Shown here one piece after another: positions 17,798-27,648 of a stretch of DNA of 64,000 nt (position 1 is its first letter; every line of letters begins with the position of its first letter). The translations under genes were made by a program, and so were the position numbers. Origin of the DNA: Phytobacter ursingii (GTDB lineage Bacteria; Pseudomonadota; Gammaproteobacteria; Enterobacterales; Enterobacteriaceae); NCBI GenBank assembly GCA_901456055.1, contig CABDWT010000017.1:95390-159389 (forward strand). Direction: 5' to 3'. The notes below the pieces were generated by a model. That model did not search any database, had not been told where the DNA came from, and worked only from the letters and a program-made list of their open reading frames with translations.

Positions 17798-18370
17798 TTA
17801 CTCGTCGTCGTTCTTTGCCGCAAGCTTGCTTGCGGTTTTTTCTTTTGGGTAGTGAATAAGCGAGTGGAAATGCGCGCTCTGCCCTGAGCTATTACGATAG
17901 GCGTGAGGGCGGTCACCAGCGAAACGAATGCCGCTACCTGCCGTCAGGGTTCGCCACTGCCCCTCAATACACATATCCAGCATCCCGCCAATCACTACGA
18001 CGTGCTCAATGACCCCCTGCTCATGCGGCGTTGATTCGCTAAGGGCACCTGGCGCCAGAATTATCGAGAAGAGATCAAAATGCAATGCTTCATCCCAGGG
18101 AAACAGTGGGGTAACCACCATCGCCTGCTGCTGTGGATCGAATGAAGGGGGCGTTTCGCTTTCCGGGGGCGCAATAAAGGACGAAAACGGGACATTGAGG
18201 CCCGTGGCGATTTTCCACAGTGTTGCCACCGTGGGGCTGGACTCATTGCGTTCAATTTGCCCGAGCATCGCTTTTGACACGCCCGTTTCGTCAGCCAGCC
18301 GGGAAAGGCTCCAGCCGCGCGCCTGGCGGAGATTCTTTAAGGTGCTCGCCAGATAATGAGTTAGATCCAT
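17798..18370 (-). CDS. sutR: Sulfur-utilisation regulator SutR (YdcN)
   Basis: A 190-residue regulator with an N-terminal XRE helix-turn-helix (residues 8-62: LKNLRQARGWSLSRLADETG, SKAMLGQIERNESSPTVATL) and a C-terminal cupin domain (STPHEQGVIEHVVV...). This is E. coli YdcN, renamed SutR, which controls genes for sulfur use. The ATG at 18370 has AGGAGA six bases upstream; a longer open frame to 18490 has no support. It is divergent from ydcO, and two identical palindromes lie between them, so autoregulation with control of ydcO is likely. The C-terminus is slightly longer and more basic (KEKTASKLAAKNDDE) than E. coli's. Confidence 0.92.
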   Translation of the reverse strand: MDLTHYLASTLKNLRQARGWSLSRLADETGVSKAMLGQIERNESSPTVATLWKIATGLNVPFSSFIAPPESETPPSFDPQQQAMVVTPLFPWDEALHFDLFSIILAPGALSESTPHEQGVIEHVVVIGGMLDMCIEGQWRTLTAGSGIRFAGDRPHAYRNSSGQSAHFHSLIHYPKEKTASKLAAKNDDE

Positions 18371-18405
18371 ATTTTCTCCTGTCAGTCTCGCTACGCATGC
18401 TTGTA

Positions 18406-18446
18406 CGTTATAACGCACGATGATACATTGTCTGGACGTTATAACG
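18406..18446. promoter_or_regulatory. Twin palindromic operator, probably SutR
   Basis: CGTTATAACG occurs at 18406-18415 and again at 18437-18446, each within the longer direct repeat ACGTTATAACGCAC. Centres are 31 bases apart, close to three helical turns, midway between the divergent sutR and ydcO starts. An XRE-family regulator binding cooperatively to both is the simplest reading; SutR itself is the obvious candidate. Confidence 0.7.
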
Positions 18447-18461
18447 CACAAAGGGTCGTTC

Positions 18462-19628
18462 ATGCGCGCACACGTGTTTCCTTTTACCACCCTTCTGGCG
18501 GGCTTTGTGGCGGTACTGGTCGGCTATGCCAGTTCTGCTGCCATTATCTGGCAGGCCGCTGTCGCAGCGGGGGCCAGCGCCACACAAATTGCCGGCTGGA
18601 TGACGGCGCTCGGTTTAGGCATGGGCGTCAGCACTATCGCCCTTTCGCTGTGGTACCGCATGCCGGTGCTGACCGCATGGTCTACGCCCGGAGCCGCATT
18701 GCTGGCGACCAGTTTACAAGGATTAACGCTCGCTGAGACCATAGGCGTGTTCATTTTTGCTAATGCGCTGATTGTGCTTTGCGGCGTCACCGGGTTGTTC
18801 GCCCGGCTGATGAAAATTATTCCGCATACCCTGGCGGCAGCCATGCTCGCCGGAATCCTGCTGCGTTTTGGGTTGCAGGCATTTCGCAACGTTGAGGGCC
18901 ATTTTGTGCTGTGCGGCAGTATGCTACTGGCCTGGCTGGTCTGTAAAGCCCTCGCCCCACGCTATGCCATTGTCGTGACGCTGATAGCTGGCGCGCTGGT
19001 CGCCTGGCTTAACGGCGACGTTGTCATGGCCAAAATGGACTCTGCTTTTGTGATGCCGGAATTTATCCCTCCGGTCTTCAACTGGAGATCGCTCATCAGT
19101 ATCGGCATTCCCTTTTTTCTCGCGACGATGGCGTCACAAAATGCGCCGGGCTTCGCCACGATGCAGGCTGCGGGCTACCGGGCGTCGGTGTCGCCGCTGA
19201 TTATTATTACCGGAGGACTGGCGCTGCTTCTCTCGCCGTTTGGGGTTTTCTCAATTTGCATCGCCGCCATTACAGCGGCAATTTGTCAAAGCCCGGACGC
19301 GCACCCCGACCCCGCACAACGCTGGAAGGCCGCGGTCGCTGCGGGTCTCTTTTATTTGTTAGCGGGCGTATTTGGCGGCTCCATCACCGCATTGCTGGCG
19401 ACCTTACCGCTGAGCTGGATCCAGACGCTGGCAGGCCTTGCTTTACTCGGCACGATCGGCGGCAGTCTTTTCCAGGCTCTGTCACAAGAAAAAGAGCGTG
19501 ACGCCGCGATCGTGACGTTCCTGGTCACTGCCAGCGGCGTAACGCTGCTTGGCGTGGGGTCAGCCTTCTGGGGGCTGGTTGCCGGTGGTATCTGTTATGC
19601 TGCGCTGTCACGGGTTCGCCGCGCGTAA
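18462..19628 (+). CDS. ydcO: BenE-family transporter YdcO
   Basis: A 388-residue inner-membrane protein of the benzoate/H+ symporter (BenE) family with about 12 hydrophobic segments; motifs include TPGAALLATSLQG (about 65) and ASQNAPGFATMQAAGY (about 225). It matches E. coli YdcO, whose substrate is not established. The ATG at 18462 was chosen over the upstream in-frame ATG at 18420, which lies within the operator region. It is divergent from sutR and overlaps the 3' end of the convergent AraC gene by about 20 bases. Confidence 0.93.
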   Translation: MRAHVFPFTTLLAGFVAVLVGYASSAAIIWQAAVAAGASATQIAGWMTALGLGMGVSTIALSLWYRMPVLTAWSTPGAALLATSLQGLTLAETIGVFIFANALIVLCGVTGLFARLMKIIPHTLAAAMLAGILLRFGLQAFRNVEGHFVLCGSMLLAWLVCKALAPRYAIVVTLIAGALVAWLNGDVVMAKMDSAFVMPEFIPPVFNWRSLISIGIPFFLATMASQNAPGFATMQAAGYRASVSPLIIITGGLALLLSPFGVFSICIAAITAAICQSPDAHPDPAQRWKAAVAAGLFYLLAGVFGGSITALLATLPLSWIQTLAGLALLGTIGGSLFQALSQEKERDAAIVTFLVTASGVTLLGVGSAFWGLVAGGICYAALSRVRRA

Positions 19629-20477
19629 TTGCGACGGCGTCATGCCAAAAACAGCCCGGAAACGATTACTGAAATGGCTGGCAGAACTGAAACCGCAGGT
19701 CATGGCGATTGTCGTCAGCGGGAGTTCGGTGTTTAACAATTGCGCTTTCGCCTGCGCCATCCGTCGATGCATCACATACTGATGCGGCGCAACACCCATC
19801 GACTGGCGGAACATTCGCGCAAAATGGTACTCACTTAACGCCGCCTGCGCTGCCAGATCGCTCAGCAACAGCGGTTGGGACAGATTCGCCTCTATCCAGT
19901 CCAGCACCTGGCGCAAGACCACTGGCGCAAGACCGCCTTTTACCGTGGGCAAGCGCCACTGCACGTTACTGTAATGCTGAATAAGATGGGTGAGGAGCAG
20001 CGTTGACGCGGTGCTCAGCGTGAGCTGATTCGCCTGCTGGTGCCAGTCGCTGCTAAGAAGGAACTGGCGATAGAGAGTGGTAATACGCTCATCCTGGGCG
20101 AAGGTTTTCTCATCAAGGGTAAACGACGCCGGGCTGCGATCCCAAATCTTCTCCCCAATATCCCGCAGGTGTTCGTCAGTGCAATAGAGGTGCACGAACG
20201 ACAAATCATCACGGATATCCCAACTGGACTCACTCTCTTTCGGCATCAGGCAAAACCGATCCGGTCCACCGCCATTTTTCCAGCCCTGCGAGGTCTTATG
20301 GTAGCTCTCGTAGCCATCGGCAATGTACAGACTCAGGGTGTGATGATCGCAATACTGGGTGATGTTATCGCGCTTGTTAGACCATGCCGCCAGTTGAATA
20401 CCAGAATGCAGCGCAACCGAGTCATGCAAAACAGCATTGTGATGTTGAAGATTTTCGAAGGCTTTATAAACAGTCAT
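19608..20477 (-). CDS. AraC-family transcriptional regulator
   Basis: A 289-residue regulator: an N-terminal cupin-like sensor part (1-170) and a C-terminal AraC DNA-binding domain with both helix-turn-helix units (residues about 190-285; LSDLAAQAALSEYHFARMF and the end IAMTCGFSSASHFSNRFRA...TPSQLR). No membrane segment. The ATG at 20477 is preferred; an in-frame GTG at 20501 would add eight residues, and neither has a strong ribosome site. It is divergent from a DMT exporter gene at 20649 and may control it. This pair is inserted between ydcO and ydcL relative to E. coli. I do not recognise a named orthologue. Confidence 0.85.
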   Translation of the reverse strand: MTVYKAFENLQHHNAVLHDSVALHSGIQLAAWSNKRDNITQYCDHHTLSLYIADGYESYHKTSQGWKNGGGPDRFCLMPKESESSWDIRDDLSFVHLYCTDEHLRDIGEKIWDRSPASFTLDEKTFAQDERITTLYRQFLLSSDWHQQANQLTLSTASTLLLTHLIQHYSNVQWRLPTVKGGLAPVVLRQVLDWIEANLSQPLLLSDLAAQAALSEYHFARMFRQSMGVAPHQYVMHRRMAQAKAQLLNTELPLTTIAMTCGFSSASHFSNRFRAVFGMTPSQLRAANP

Positions 20478-20648
20478 GGACGCAATTAACAAAAATTTCA
20501 CCAGAATCTCAGTCTATGAATTGCGTCTGCCTGATACCAGTGTTTCGCTAAAAAAACGCAAGAATTTGCAAGTGGCCGGTGGATTTATGCAAGCCGGAGA
20601 GAGATTTTTTGGCAAGACTGGAAACCTGTTGGCATAACGGGGATTGTG

Positions 20649-21545
20649 ATGAACATTTTTTTATATTGTCTGGTAGTGGTGATATGGGGCACGACATGGA
20701 TTGCTATTTTTTTGCAACAGGGTCCGGTTGCGGCGCCGGTCTCCATATTCTGGCGCTTTGCGCTCGCTTCACTCACCATAATGGTGGTGTTAATTGCCCT
20801 GCGGCGACTGCGTAAACTTGTCCTGCGGGATCATCTTTTTTGCATCCTGCAAGGATGCTGTGTATTTGGCTTCAACTTTCTCTGTTTTTATACTGCCGCC
20901 GCGTGGATTAATACCGGCCTGGAATCGGTCATTTTCTCAATGGCCGTGTTATTTAATGCGGTTAATAGTTTTCTGTTCTTTGGTCAAAAGCCCCCTTCGC
21001 GCTTCTATCCTGCGGCGATTCTGGGGTTGACGGGAATTGTAACGCTATTCTGGGATGATTTACTGGCCAGCGGTCTGAACAGCACCCTGTTATTGGGCAT
21101 TTGTCTTTCGATGCTGGGCACATTTGGTTTTTCCCTTGGCAATATGATCAGCATGCGCCATCAGCGCAACGGTCTGGAGACCATGACCACCAATGCCTGG
21201 GCGATGCTGTACGGAACGATAATCATGGGCGCAATTGCGCTGTTCCGTGGTGACGATTTCACTCCAGAATGGACTTTCAGCTATCTGGGCGCGCTGGTTT
21301 ATCTCGCCCTCTTTGGCTCGGTCATTGCCTTTGGCGCCTATTTCACTCTGATTGGCCGTATCGGCGCCAGTAATGCTGCCTACAGCACCCTGCTATTTCC
21401 CCTTGTGGCGCTAAGTATTTCAACGGTCTATGAAGGCTATGTCTGGCATATGAACGGAATTGCAGGTCTGCTGCTAATTTTGACGGGAAATTTAGTGATG
21501 TTTTCACGACCTGGGACATTGTCGTTTAAGCGGAAATTAGCCTGA
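20649..21545 (+). CDS. EamA/DMT-family transporter
   Basis: A 298-residue inner-membrane protein with ten predicted spans in two EamA repeats, opening MNIFLYCLVVVIWGTTWIAI, the standard EamA first helix. Members export amino acids, drugs or metabolites. GGGG lies six bases before the ATG at 20649. The terminator at 21551 follows the stop. It is divergent from the AraC regulator, which suggests a regulator-exporter pair. Substrate cannot be told from sequence. Confidence 0.88.
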   Translation: MNIFLYCLVVVIWGTTWIAIFLQQGPVAAPVSIFWRFALASLTIMVVLIALRRLRKLVLRDHLFCILQGCCVFGFNFLCFYTAAAWINTGLESVIFSMAVLFNAVNSFLFFGQKPPSRFYPAAILGLTGIVTLFWDDLLASGLNSTLLLGICLSMLGTFGFSLGNMISMRHQRNGLETMTTNAWAMLYGTIIMGAIALFRGDDFTPEWTFSYLGALVYLALFGSVIAFGAYFTLIGRIGASNAAYSTLLFPLVALSISTVYEGYVWHMNGIAGLLLILTGNLVMFSRPGTLSFKRKLA

Positions 21546-21550
21546 GAAGA

Positions 21551-21574
21551 AGCGCCATCTTTTAAGATGGCGCT
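21551..21574. terminator. Bidirectional terminator, exporter / ydcL
   Basis: Stem AGCGCCATCT / AGATGGCGCT with a TTTA loop, seven bases before the ydcL stop and six after the exporter stop; short T/A tracts on both sides. Confidence 0.75.
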
Positions 21575-21581
21575 GGCGTCT

Positions 21582-22244
21582 TTACTTATGGGAAACATCA
21601 AACATGGTGGCATCTGTCGCCATGTTATCAATAACCTGTTTCAGTGTATCCACCGTCATCGGTGCGTTGGCATTGCTCAGGCTTTTACCCTCGCCCTGAC
21701 GCACCACTTTAATAACCGGTTTATTGGTCTGTGCGTCAATCAGTTCGCCTTCGAAATAAAGATGCGTATCCATGGTTCGGTGCCCTGTAGCCGCCTGCGT
21801 ACCGGCAATCACCATCGCAACCGGGATCACTTCATAGAACTGCAGGCCTTGCTTACTGCTATCCACACCGGTAATGGCGCCACGGAAAATCAGGCTATGC
21901 GCGCCTGGAGAGGTCACCAGCGGTTTACGCTGCGCGGCTGCGGCTTTCAGTTTGGTGTTCGTATAGGTCAATAGCCCGTCCAGCGTTTGTTGGCTGACCT
22001 GGCTGGTCGGTTTTGCTACCGGATAATAGGTCACCGGATGGTAAACAATACTGTCGTATTTATTCAGGTCGAATGACGGATCCACCCAGCGCAATACGGG
22101 CTTACCGCTTGCGGATGTTGTTTGCTGTAAGTTGGAATAATCTTTTAAGAAGCCAGAGTATTGTTCAGGTTGAGTGACTTTTGATGCACAGCCGGATAAT
22201 GCAAGCAGGCCAGCAAGCACGGCAACGTTTAATACAGTTCGCAT
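21582..22244 (-). CDS. ydcL: DUF3313 lipoprotein YdcL
   Basis: A 220-residue lipoprotein; E. coli YdcL is 222 and near-identical in layout. The signal peptide ends in the lipobox LALSGCA, with the lipidated Cys at residue 19. The residue after Cys is Ala, so sorting to the outer membrane is expected. The rest is the DUF3313 domain (KPVLRWVDPSFD; GHRTMDTHLYFEGEL). Function unknown. The ATG at 22244 has AGGGAAC upstream; the frame extends to 22331 without support. In E. coli ydcL lies beside tehB, whereas here two peptide-related genes separate them. Confidence 0.9.
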   Translation of the reverse strand: MRTVLNVAVLAGLLALSGCASKVTQPEQYSGFLKDYSNLQQTTSASGKPVLRWVDPSFDLNKYDSIVYHPVTYYPVAKPTSQVSQQTLDGLLTYTNTKLKAAAAQRKPLVTSPGAHSLIFRGAITGVDSSKQGLQFYEVIPVAMVIAGTQAATGHRTMDTHLYFEGELIDAQTNKPVIKVVRQGEGKSLSNANAPMTVDTLKQVIDNMATDATMFDVSHK

Positions 22245-22403
22245 GGAGGTTCCCTTTGAGTTTATATATGCATTAAAAGTTATAGCAAACAACCGACTAC
22301 GACGATGGCAGAAAAAAGCTGTCTTGCTCAAAATTCAGAAAAAAATAATACTCGCTGCCCGATAAACTATCGCGGCGCCGGTGCAAAACACCGGCGCAAA
22401 TGA

Positions 22404-23999
22404 TTATTTATTGATATCGACCTGGTAAAAAATATGTTTGCCAAACGGGTCGACTTCATAGCCTTTTACGTCATTACGTACAGGTTCGAAAATCGTTGAG
22501 TGCGCAATCATTACCGCAGGCATTTGATCGTGCATCATCTGCTGGGCCTCTTTATATAGCGCCACGCGTTTGTCGTGATCGGTAATGGTTTTCGCTTCGG
22601 CGATAATTTTATCAAACGGCTGGTAACACCATTTTGACGAGTTAGAACCGCCATTCGCAGACTGACAGGTAAACAGCGGGCCAAAGAAGTTATCCGGATC
22701 GCCGGTAGCCGTTGTCCACCCCATTAGCGCCGCCTGATGCTCGCCACCTTTAACCCTTTTTAAATATTCCCCCCATTCATACGTGACAATTTTCGCATTG
22801 ACTCCGACTTTCGCCCAGTCGGCCTGAATCATCTCGGCCATGCGTTTTGCATTCGGATTATAGGGTCGCTGAACCGGCATCGCCCACAAATCAATCGTGG
22901 TGCCCTCTGGCAGCCCCGCTTCTTTCAATAATGCTTTGGCTTTTTGCGGATCGTAAGCGTAATCCTGCAATTCACTGTCCGCGCTCCAGACGCCTGGCGG
23001 CAGGAGATTTTTTGCGGCAGTTCCGGTGCCCTGGAATACCGCATTAATAATGGCCGGTTTATTGATGGCCATCGCCAGCGCCTGGCGCACTTTGACATTA
23101 TCAAGCGGCGCTTTTTGCGTGTTAAAGGCAAGGAAACCGGTATTCAACCCCGATTTGCTCATGAGCGTAATGTCTTTGTTTTCTTTCAGACGCGGCAAAT
23201 CCGCCGGGTTCGGGAATGGCATCACCTGACATTCATTTTTTTCAAGCTTGGCCAGGCGCACTGAAGCATCTGGCGTAATGCTGAATATCAGACGGTCGAT
23301 TTTCGCTTTGCCCTGCCAGTATTCCGGGAAGGCGGTAAACAGAATGCGCGAATCTTTCTGGTACTGGGCAAGTTTGAACGGACCGGTGCCAATCGGTTCC
23401 ATATCCACTCGCTCTGGCGTCCCGGCTTTTAACATCGCATCGGCATATTCGGCAGATAAGATAGAGGCGAAATACCATGCCAGATCCGGTACGAAAGGCG
23501 CTTCCGGATGTGTCAACGTAAAGCGCACGGTATTGTCATCCACTTTATCGATAGCGGTGATCAGCTTGCCAAACTCCAGGCTCTCGAAATTGGAATAGTT
23601 GCCGTTAGAGACGTTATGGTAAGGATGCTGAGGATCTTTTTGCCGCATAAACGAGAAAATGACGTCATCAGCATTAAAATCTCGCGTGGGGGTAAAATAT
23701 TTATTGCTCTGAAACTTCACTCCTTTGCGCAGGTGGAAGGTATACACCTTGCCGTCATCGCTGACCTCCCAACGTTCTGCAAGACTCGGCTGGAGTTCGG
23801 TCGTCCCGGCTTTAAAATCGACAAGTCGGTTATAAACCGGCACCGCGCTGGCGTCGACGCTGGTGCCCGAGGTATAAAGTTGCGGGTTGAAATTCTCAGG
23901 GCTTCCTTCTGAACAGTAGACCAGGGTTTTTGCTGCCACAGAGGAACTCACTGCCAGAGCCAGCAAGGCCAGTGCAACTGTTGTCTGTTTTCTAGTCAT
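22404..23999 (-). CDS. DppA-like peptide-binding protein (extra copy)
   Basis: A 531-residue periplasmic binding protein very close to DppA of E. coli (KTLVYCSEGSPENFNPQL, IDLWAMPVQRPYNPNA). Residues 1-24 are a Sec signal peptide ending SVAA. DppA binds dipeptides (and heme) for the DppBCDF importer. No permease or ATPase genes accompany this copy, so it probably feeds the main Dpp or Sap machinery. It is divergent from a PepT-like peptidase 117 bases away, which supports peptide scavenging. The start at 23999 gives the signal peptide; the longer frame to 24083 has none. The pair is absent from this site in E. coli K-12. Confidence 0.9.
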   Translation of the reverse strand: MTRKQTTVALALLALAVSSSVAAKTLVYCSEGSPENFNPQLYTSGTSVDASAVPVYNRLVDFKAGTTELQPSLAERWEVSDDGKVYTFHLRKGVKFQSNKYFTPTRDFNADDVIFSFMRQKDPQHPYHNVSNGNYSNFESLEFGKLITAIDKVDDNTVRFTLTHPEAPFVPDLAWYFASILSAEYADAMLKAGTPERVDMEPIGTGPFKLAQYQKDSRILFTAFPEYWQGKAKIDRLIFSITPDASVRLAKLEKNECQVMPFPNPADLPRLKENKDITLMSKSGLNTGFLAFNTQKAPLDNVKVRQALAMAINKPAIINAVFQGTGTAAKNLLPPGVWSADSELQDYAYDPQKAKALLKEAGLPEGTTIDLWAMPVQRPYNPNAKRMAEMIQADWAKVGVNAKIVTYEWGEYLKRVKGGEHQAALMGWTTATGDPDNFFGPLFTCQSANGGSNSSKWCYQPFDKIIAEAKTITDHDKRVALYKEAQQMMHDQMPAVMIAHSTIFEPVRNDVKGYEVDPFGKHIFYQVDINK

Positions 24000-24116
24000 A
24001 GATTTTCCTGTTGTTTTCTTTCCATGAGCCAAATAGTGCTTGTTGTTTGCGCTTTCATAAATAACATTAAAGTCATATTGCAAGCACCTGATAAGTCAAA
24101 TAAAGAAGGAATCACT

Positions 24117-25346
24117 ATGCCATCGCCCCTCGCCAGTCAATTAACGCAACGCTTCTTTCGCTATCTTGCCATCACCAGTCAAAGCGATGCGGCCGCCACG
24201 ACATTACCGACCACACCCGGACAATTCGACATGGCGCGTGCCCTGGCGCAAGAGCTGCAAACGCTGGGTCTGGATGAGATTGTGCTCGATGAACACGCCA
24301 CGGTAACGGCGGTGAAAAAAGGCACGGTGCCGGGCGCGCCGCGTATTGGTTTTATCACCCATATCGACACCGTAGACGTCGGGTTATCACCGGATATTCA
24401 TCCGCAAATTCTGCGTTTTCAGGGGGAAGATCTCTGTCTGAATGCTGAAAAAGAGATCTGGCTGCGGGTAGCCGAGCACCCGGAAATCAAAGCGTATCCC
24501 GATGAAGAGATCATCTTTAGCGATGGCACCAGCGTACTGGGCGCAGATAACAAAGCCGCTGTCACGGTGGTGATGACTTTGCTGGAAAACCTGACGTCAG
24601 AACAGCAACATGGCGATATCGTCGTGGCCTTTGTTCCGGATGAAGAAGTGGGGTTGCGTGGAGCGAAAGCGCTGGATTTAACACGTTTTGATGTTGATTT
24701 CGCCTGGACTATCGACTGCTGTGAAAAAGGTGAAATTGTTTTTGAAAACTTCAATGCCGCCTCGGCGTCTATCGATTTTACTGGCGTTACCGCGCATCCG
24801 ATGTCGGCAAAAGGCGTGCTGGTTAACCCACTGCTGATGGCCATGGATTACATCAGCCACTTTGATCGTATGCAAACGCCGGAACACACCGAAGGTCGCG
24901 AGGGCTATGTCTGGTTTAACGGAATGGAGGCCGTTCAGGGGCACGCGCATCTTAGCGCCAGCATCCGTGACTTTGATAAGGAGAGCTTCGAACGCAGAAA
25001 ACAGCAGATTGCCGATGTTGCAAAAAAAATCGCCGCACAATACCCCACCGCGAAAGTGGAGTACAGCATCAGCGATATTTACAGCAATATCAGTAACGCC
25101 ATCGGCGAAGACAAGCGCGCAATTGATTTACTGTTTGAGGCCATGAACACACTTGGGATCACGCCGAAACCCACCCCCATGCGCGGCGGCACAGATGGCG
25201 CAGCGCTGTCCGCAAAAGGGTTATTGACGCCGAACTTCTTTACCGGCGCGCACAATTTCCATTCACAATTTGAGTTTCTGCCGCTGAAGTCGTTCGAGGC
25301 CTCTTACCAGGTTGCATTACAGTTGTGCCTGCTGGCGGCGCGTTAA
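24117..25346 (+). CDS. Peptidase T-like aminotripeptidase
   Basis: A 409-residue M20-family peptidase; PepT of E. coli is 408. Metal-site motifs are visible: FITHIDTVD (about 80), [10 protein letters not shown] (about 140) and [10 protein letters not shown] (about 175), and HNFHSQFEF near the C-terminus. PepT removes the N-terminal residue of tripeptides in the cytoplasm. The ATG at 24117 has GAAGGA upstream. Its stop overlaps the convergent tehB stop by four bases. The usual pepT lies elsewhere in enterobacteria, beside potABCD, so this is probably a paralogue working with the divergent DppA-like protein. Confidence 0.9.
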   Translation: MPSPLASQLTQRFFRYLAITSQSDAAATTLPTTPGQFDMARALAQELQTLGLDEIVLDEHATVTAVKKGTVPGAPRIGFITHIDTVDVGLSPDIHPQILRFQGEDLCLNAEKEIWLRVAEHPEIKAYPDEEIIFSDGTSVLGADNKAAVTVVMTLLENLTSEQQHGDIVVAFVPDEEVGLRGAKALDLTRFDVDFAWTIDCCEKGEIVFENFNAASASIDFTGVTAHPMSAKGVLVNPLLMAMDYISHFDRMQTPEHTEGREGYVWFNGMEAVQGHAHLSASIRDFDKESFERRKQQIADVAKKIAAQYPTAKVEYSISDIYSNISNAIGEDKRAIDLLFEAMNTLGITPKPTPMRGGTDGAALSAKGLLTPNFFTGAHNFHSQFEFLPLKSFEASYQVALQLCLLAAR

Positions 25347-25936
25347 GCTTTTCGCGCCAGTAAAGTCGCAAAACGCAACTTAATGCGATTGCCATTGGCG
25401 TCGGTGCGGTGCAACTCACCGACGTCTTCATTGTATTTTTCCAGTTCCCAGCCTGCGTAGTAGTTACGCAATTCATTCTCTTTAAAAGCAAACGGGAAAC
25501 CGACGGTGCATGGGAAATCAGCGGTATCCATTGCCGCCACGATCAGGTTATAGCCTCCTGATTTCGTGCAGCGCTGCATATTGGCGATCAGACCCGGAAT
25601 GGTTTGCGATTCAAGAAACATCAGCACCACGGTTGAGAGAATAAAATCGTATTCGCCCTCAAAGCTGAGTGCATTCAAATCCACAACGGCAGTTTGCAGG
25701 TTGGTAAGCCCCTCAGCCTGACAGATGGTCTTAATATTATTGATGCCAGACGCATTTTTATCCCATGCAGTCACATCAAAACCGTTGGCCGCCAGATAGA
25801 GGCTGTTACGTCCGTTACCGCAGCCCAGATCCAGGGTTTTCCCCGGTTTCACAAACTGCATTGCATGCAGGACATCGGAATGGGTGCGAGTCAGTCCATA
25901 TTTCTCAGTAAAATACGAATCGTCAAATGTGGTCAT
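25343..25936 (-). CDS. tehB: Tellurite methyltransferase TehB
   Basis: A 197-residue SAM-dependent methyltransferase, the E. coli TehB length, with motif [16 protein letters not shown] at about 36-50 and [12 protein letters not shown] at about 100. TehB methylates tellurite and selenium compounds and gives resistance when abundant. In E. coli it follows tehA, an integral membrane protein, in an operon; here tehA is missing and tehB has its own spacer with ydcK. The start at 25936 has AAGGAACGG upstream. Sequence intact. Confidence 0.94.
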   Translation of the reverse strand: MTTFDDSYFTEKYGLTRTHSDVLHAMQFVKPGKTLDLGCGNGRNSLYLAANGFDVTAWDKNASGINNIKTICQAEGLTNLQTAVVDLNALSFEGEYDFILSTVVLMFLESQTIPGLIANMQRCTKSGGYNLIVAAMDTADFPCTVGFPFAFKENELRNYYAGWELEKYNEDVGELHRTDANGNRIKLRFATLLARKA

Positions 25937-26074
25937 TACCGTTCCTTAACTTTTTCATGTATAAGCGCAAAACTTATAAGTTGCATTTGGAATGCATTTT
26001 ATGTTTTTTCATTCTGAATAGCCAGTATCGCAAAGTTTGCTACGTTTATCGTGGGGAAATAACGGAAGCAAACA

Positions 26075-27055
26075 ATGAATAAATACCGACTCAGTGATGA
26101 GCGCCGTGCGTTCAGTTACCAGATCAACGGCGAAAAACAGAAGGTCTCGTTGCGCCAGATTATTGCGTTACGCGACTTTGGCGACGTGACCGCAGGGACT
26201 GTCGGGGGCTGGGTGGATGAAGATACCGCCTTGTCACAGGATGGCGACTGCTGGATTTACGATGTAAACAGCATGGTATTTGCCAACAGTCATGTGCGCG
26301 ATGACGCCCGTCTGACGCAACCCTGTCTTGTCTGTCATGATGTTAAAATTAGCGGCAACAGCTGGGTTGATGCTGCTGAGATAAGCCATGGCGCCGTCTT
26401 AAGTGACAACGTCACCGTGCAAACGTCTACCGTACGGGGCACCTGCCATCTGTTCGGCCATGCGCGTATTTTACACGGCTGCGAAATCATCGCCGCACAA
26501 GGTCTTACCCCGGATAATCAACAGATACTGCAAGTTTATGACCGCGCTACGGTCACCCATTCGCGCGTGGTCCACCAGGCGCAAATTTATGGCGATGCCA
26601 TCGTAAAGTTTGCCTTTATCGAACATCGGGCCGAGATCTTTGATTTCGCTTTGCTGGAAGGCAATGAGCAAAATGATGTCTGGGTGTGCGATTGTGCCAA
26701 AGTTTACGGTAAAGCGCGTATTGTGGCCGGACATGAAGAGGATGCCATCCCTACTCTGCGCTATAGCGCGCAGGTTGCGGAAAATGCGACGATCGAAGGC
26801 AATTGCGTGCTCAAACATCACGTCCTTGTCGGTGGCAATGCGCATTTAATCGGCGGGCCGATTCTGCTTGATGAAAAAGTCGTTATTCAGGGAAATGCAC
26901 GTATCAGAGGCAATGTACTGATCGAGCATCATATTGAAATCACCGATGACGCGGTGGTGGAAGCGCCAGAAGGCGACAGTATTTTGCTGCGTGGTCAGAA
27001 GGTCATTAATGGCACACAGTATATAACCCGTACGCCATTAGCCGGGCTGCTATGA
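26075..27055 (+). CDS. ydcK: Hexapeptide-repeat protein YdcK
   Basis: A 326-residue cytoplasmic protein, exactly E. coli YdcK. The middle and C-terminal parts are rich in imperfect hexapeptides ([LIV]-G-x4-like: [40 protein letters not shown]), which fold into a left-handed beta-helix as in acyltransferases. No catalytic His can be assigned with confidence. Function unknown. AAGGA-type ribosome site is weak. It converges with rimL, the stops overlapping by six bases. Confidence 0.92.
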   Translation: MNKYRLSDERRAFSYQINGEKQKVSLRQIIALRDFGDVTAGTVGGWVDEDTALSQDGDCWIYDVNSMVFANSHVRDDARLTQPCLVCHDVKISGNSWVDAAEISHGAVLSDNVTVQTSTVRGTCHLFGHARILHGCEIIAAQGLTPDNQQILQVYDRATVTHSRVVHQAQIYGDAIVKFAFIEHRAEIFDFALLEGNEQNDVWVCDCAKVYGKARIVAGHEEDAIPTLRYSAQVAENATIEGNCVLKHHVLVGGNAHLIGGPILLDEKVVIQGNARIRGNVLIEHHIEITDDAVVEAPEGDSILLRGQKVINGTQYITRTPLAGLL

Positions 27056-27601
27056 TGTGTGATCGATAATCTGACCGTAAATGTTTTGATCATAAAAACT
27101 GCCGTTCAGGAACTCCGCCTGGCGCAGACAGCCTTCGAGGATAAAACCGTTACGCAGTGCGACACGGTTACTGGCTTCGTTCGCTACGCGGCATTTAATG
27201 ACAAACCGACGAACATCGCCGCGACGCGCGTAAAAAGCCATAAACGCCTGCAGGCAGGTGGATATAATCCCCTTACCCTCTTTGTCTTTATCGAGCCAGT
27301 AACCGATATAGCCGGTTTTATTCGTCGGTTCGATGGAGTTGAAAGAGAGGACACCCACCAGCACGTTATCTTCGAGGATCAGGAACATTTTGGCGTAGCC
27401 GCGCTGATGCAGGACGATATTGCTTTGCGCGGTTTGCCGGGTCTGGTCAACCGAGCGGACATGCTGCGGCCAGTCCAGAAAGTGCTGTAGCCATTCGCGA
27501 TTTTTAACGATCAATTGGTGTAGATCGTGAACAAAACGCTCATCAATGGCATGCAGCGCCAGATGGTCGTTGACGACGATCAGGTTGTCGGTGGATTCCA
27601 T
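27050..27601 (-). CDS. rimL: Ribosomal protein L12 serine acetyltransferase RimL
   Basis: A 183-residue GNAT acetyltransferase matching E. coli RimL (179). RimL acetylates the N-terminal Ser of L12, making L7, and has also been linked to microcin C resistance. Acetyl-CoA-binding motif A region lies around [16 protein letters not shown] (about 103-118). It sits 47 bases downstream of the opgD stop with a hairpin between; ydcH, which lies there in E. coli, is absent. Confidence 0.93.
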   Translation of the reverse strand: MESTDNLIVVNDHLALHAIDERFVHDLHQLIVKNREWLQHFLDWPQHVRSVDQTRQTAQSNIVLHQRGYAKMFLILEDNVLVGVLSFNSIEPTNKTGYIGYWLDKDKEGKGIISTCLQAFMAFYARRGDVRRFVIKCRVANEASNRVALRNGFILEGCLRQAEFLNGSFYDQNIYGQIIDHTS

Positions 27602-27619
27602 AACATCTCCTCATATCAG

Positions 27620-27642
27620 AACCTCCCTCCCGGAGGGAGGTT
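27620..27642. terminator. Hairpin between opgD and rimL
   Basis: AACCTCCCTCC pairs perfectly with GGAGGGAGGTT around a single central base; a real loop would open the inner two pairs. It ends seven bases beyond the opgD stop and 18 bases before rimL. It lacks a good T-tract, so it may be an attenuator or RNA-stability hairpin. Confidence 0.6.
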
Positions 27643-27648
27643 TCCGAT

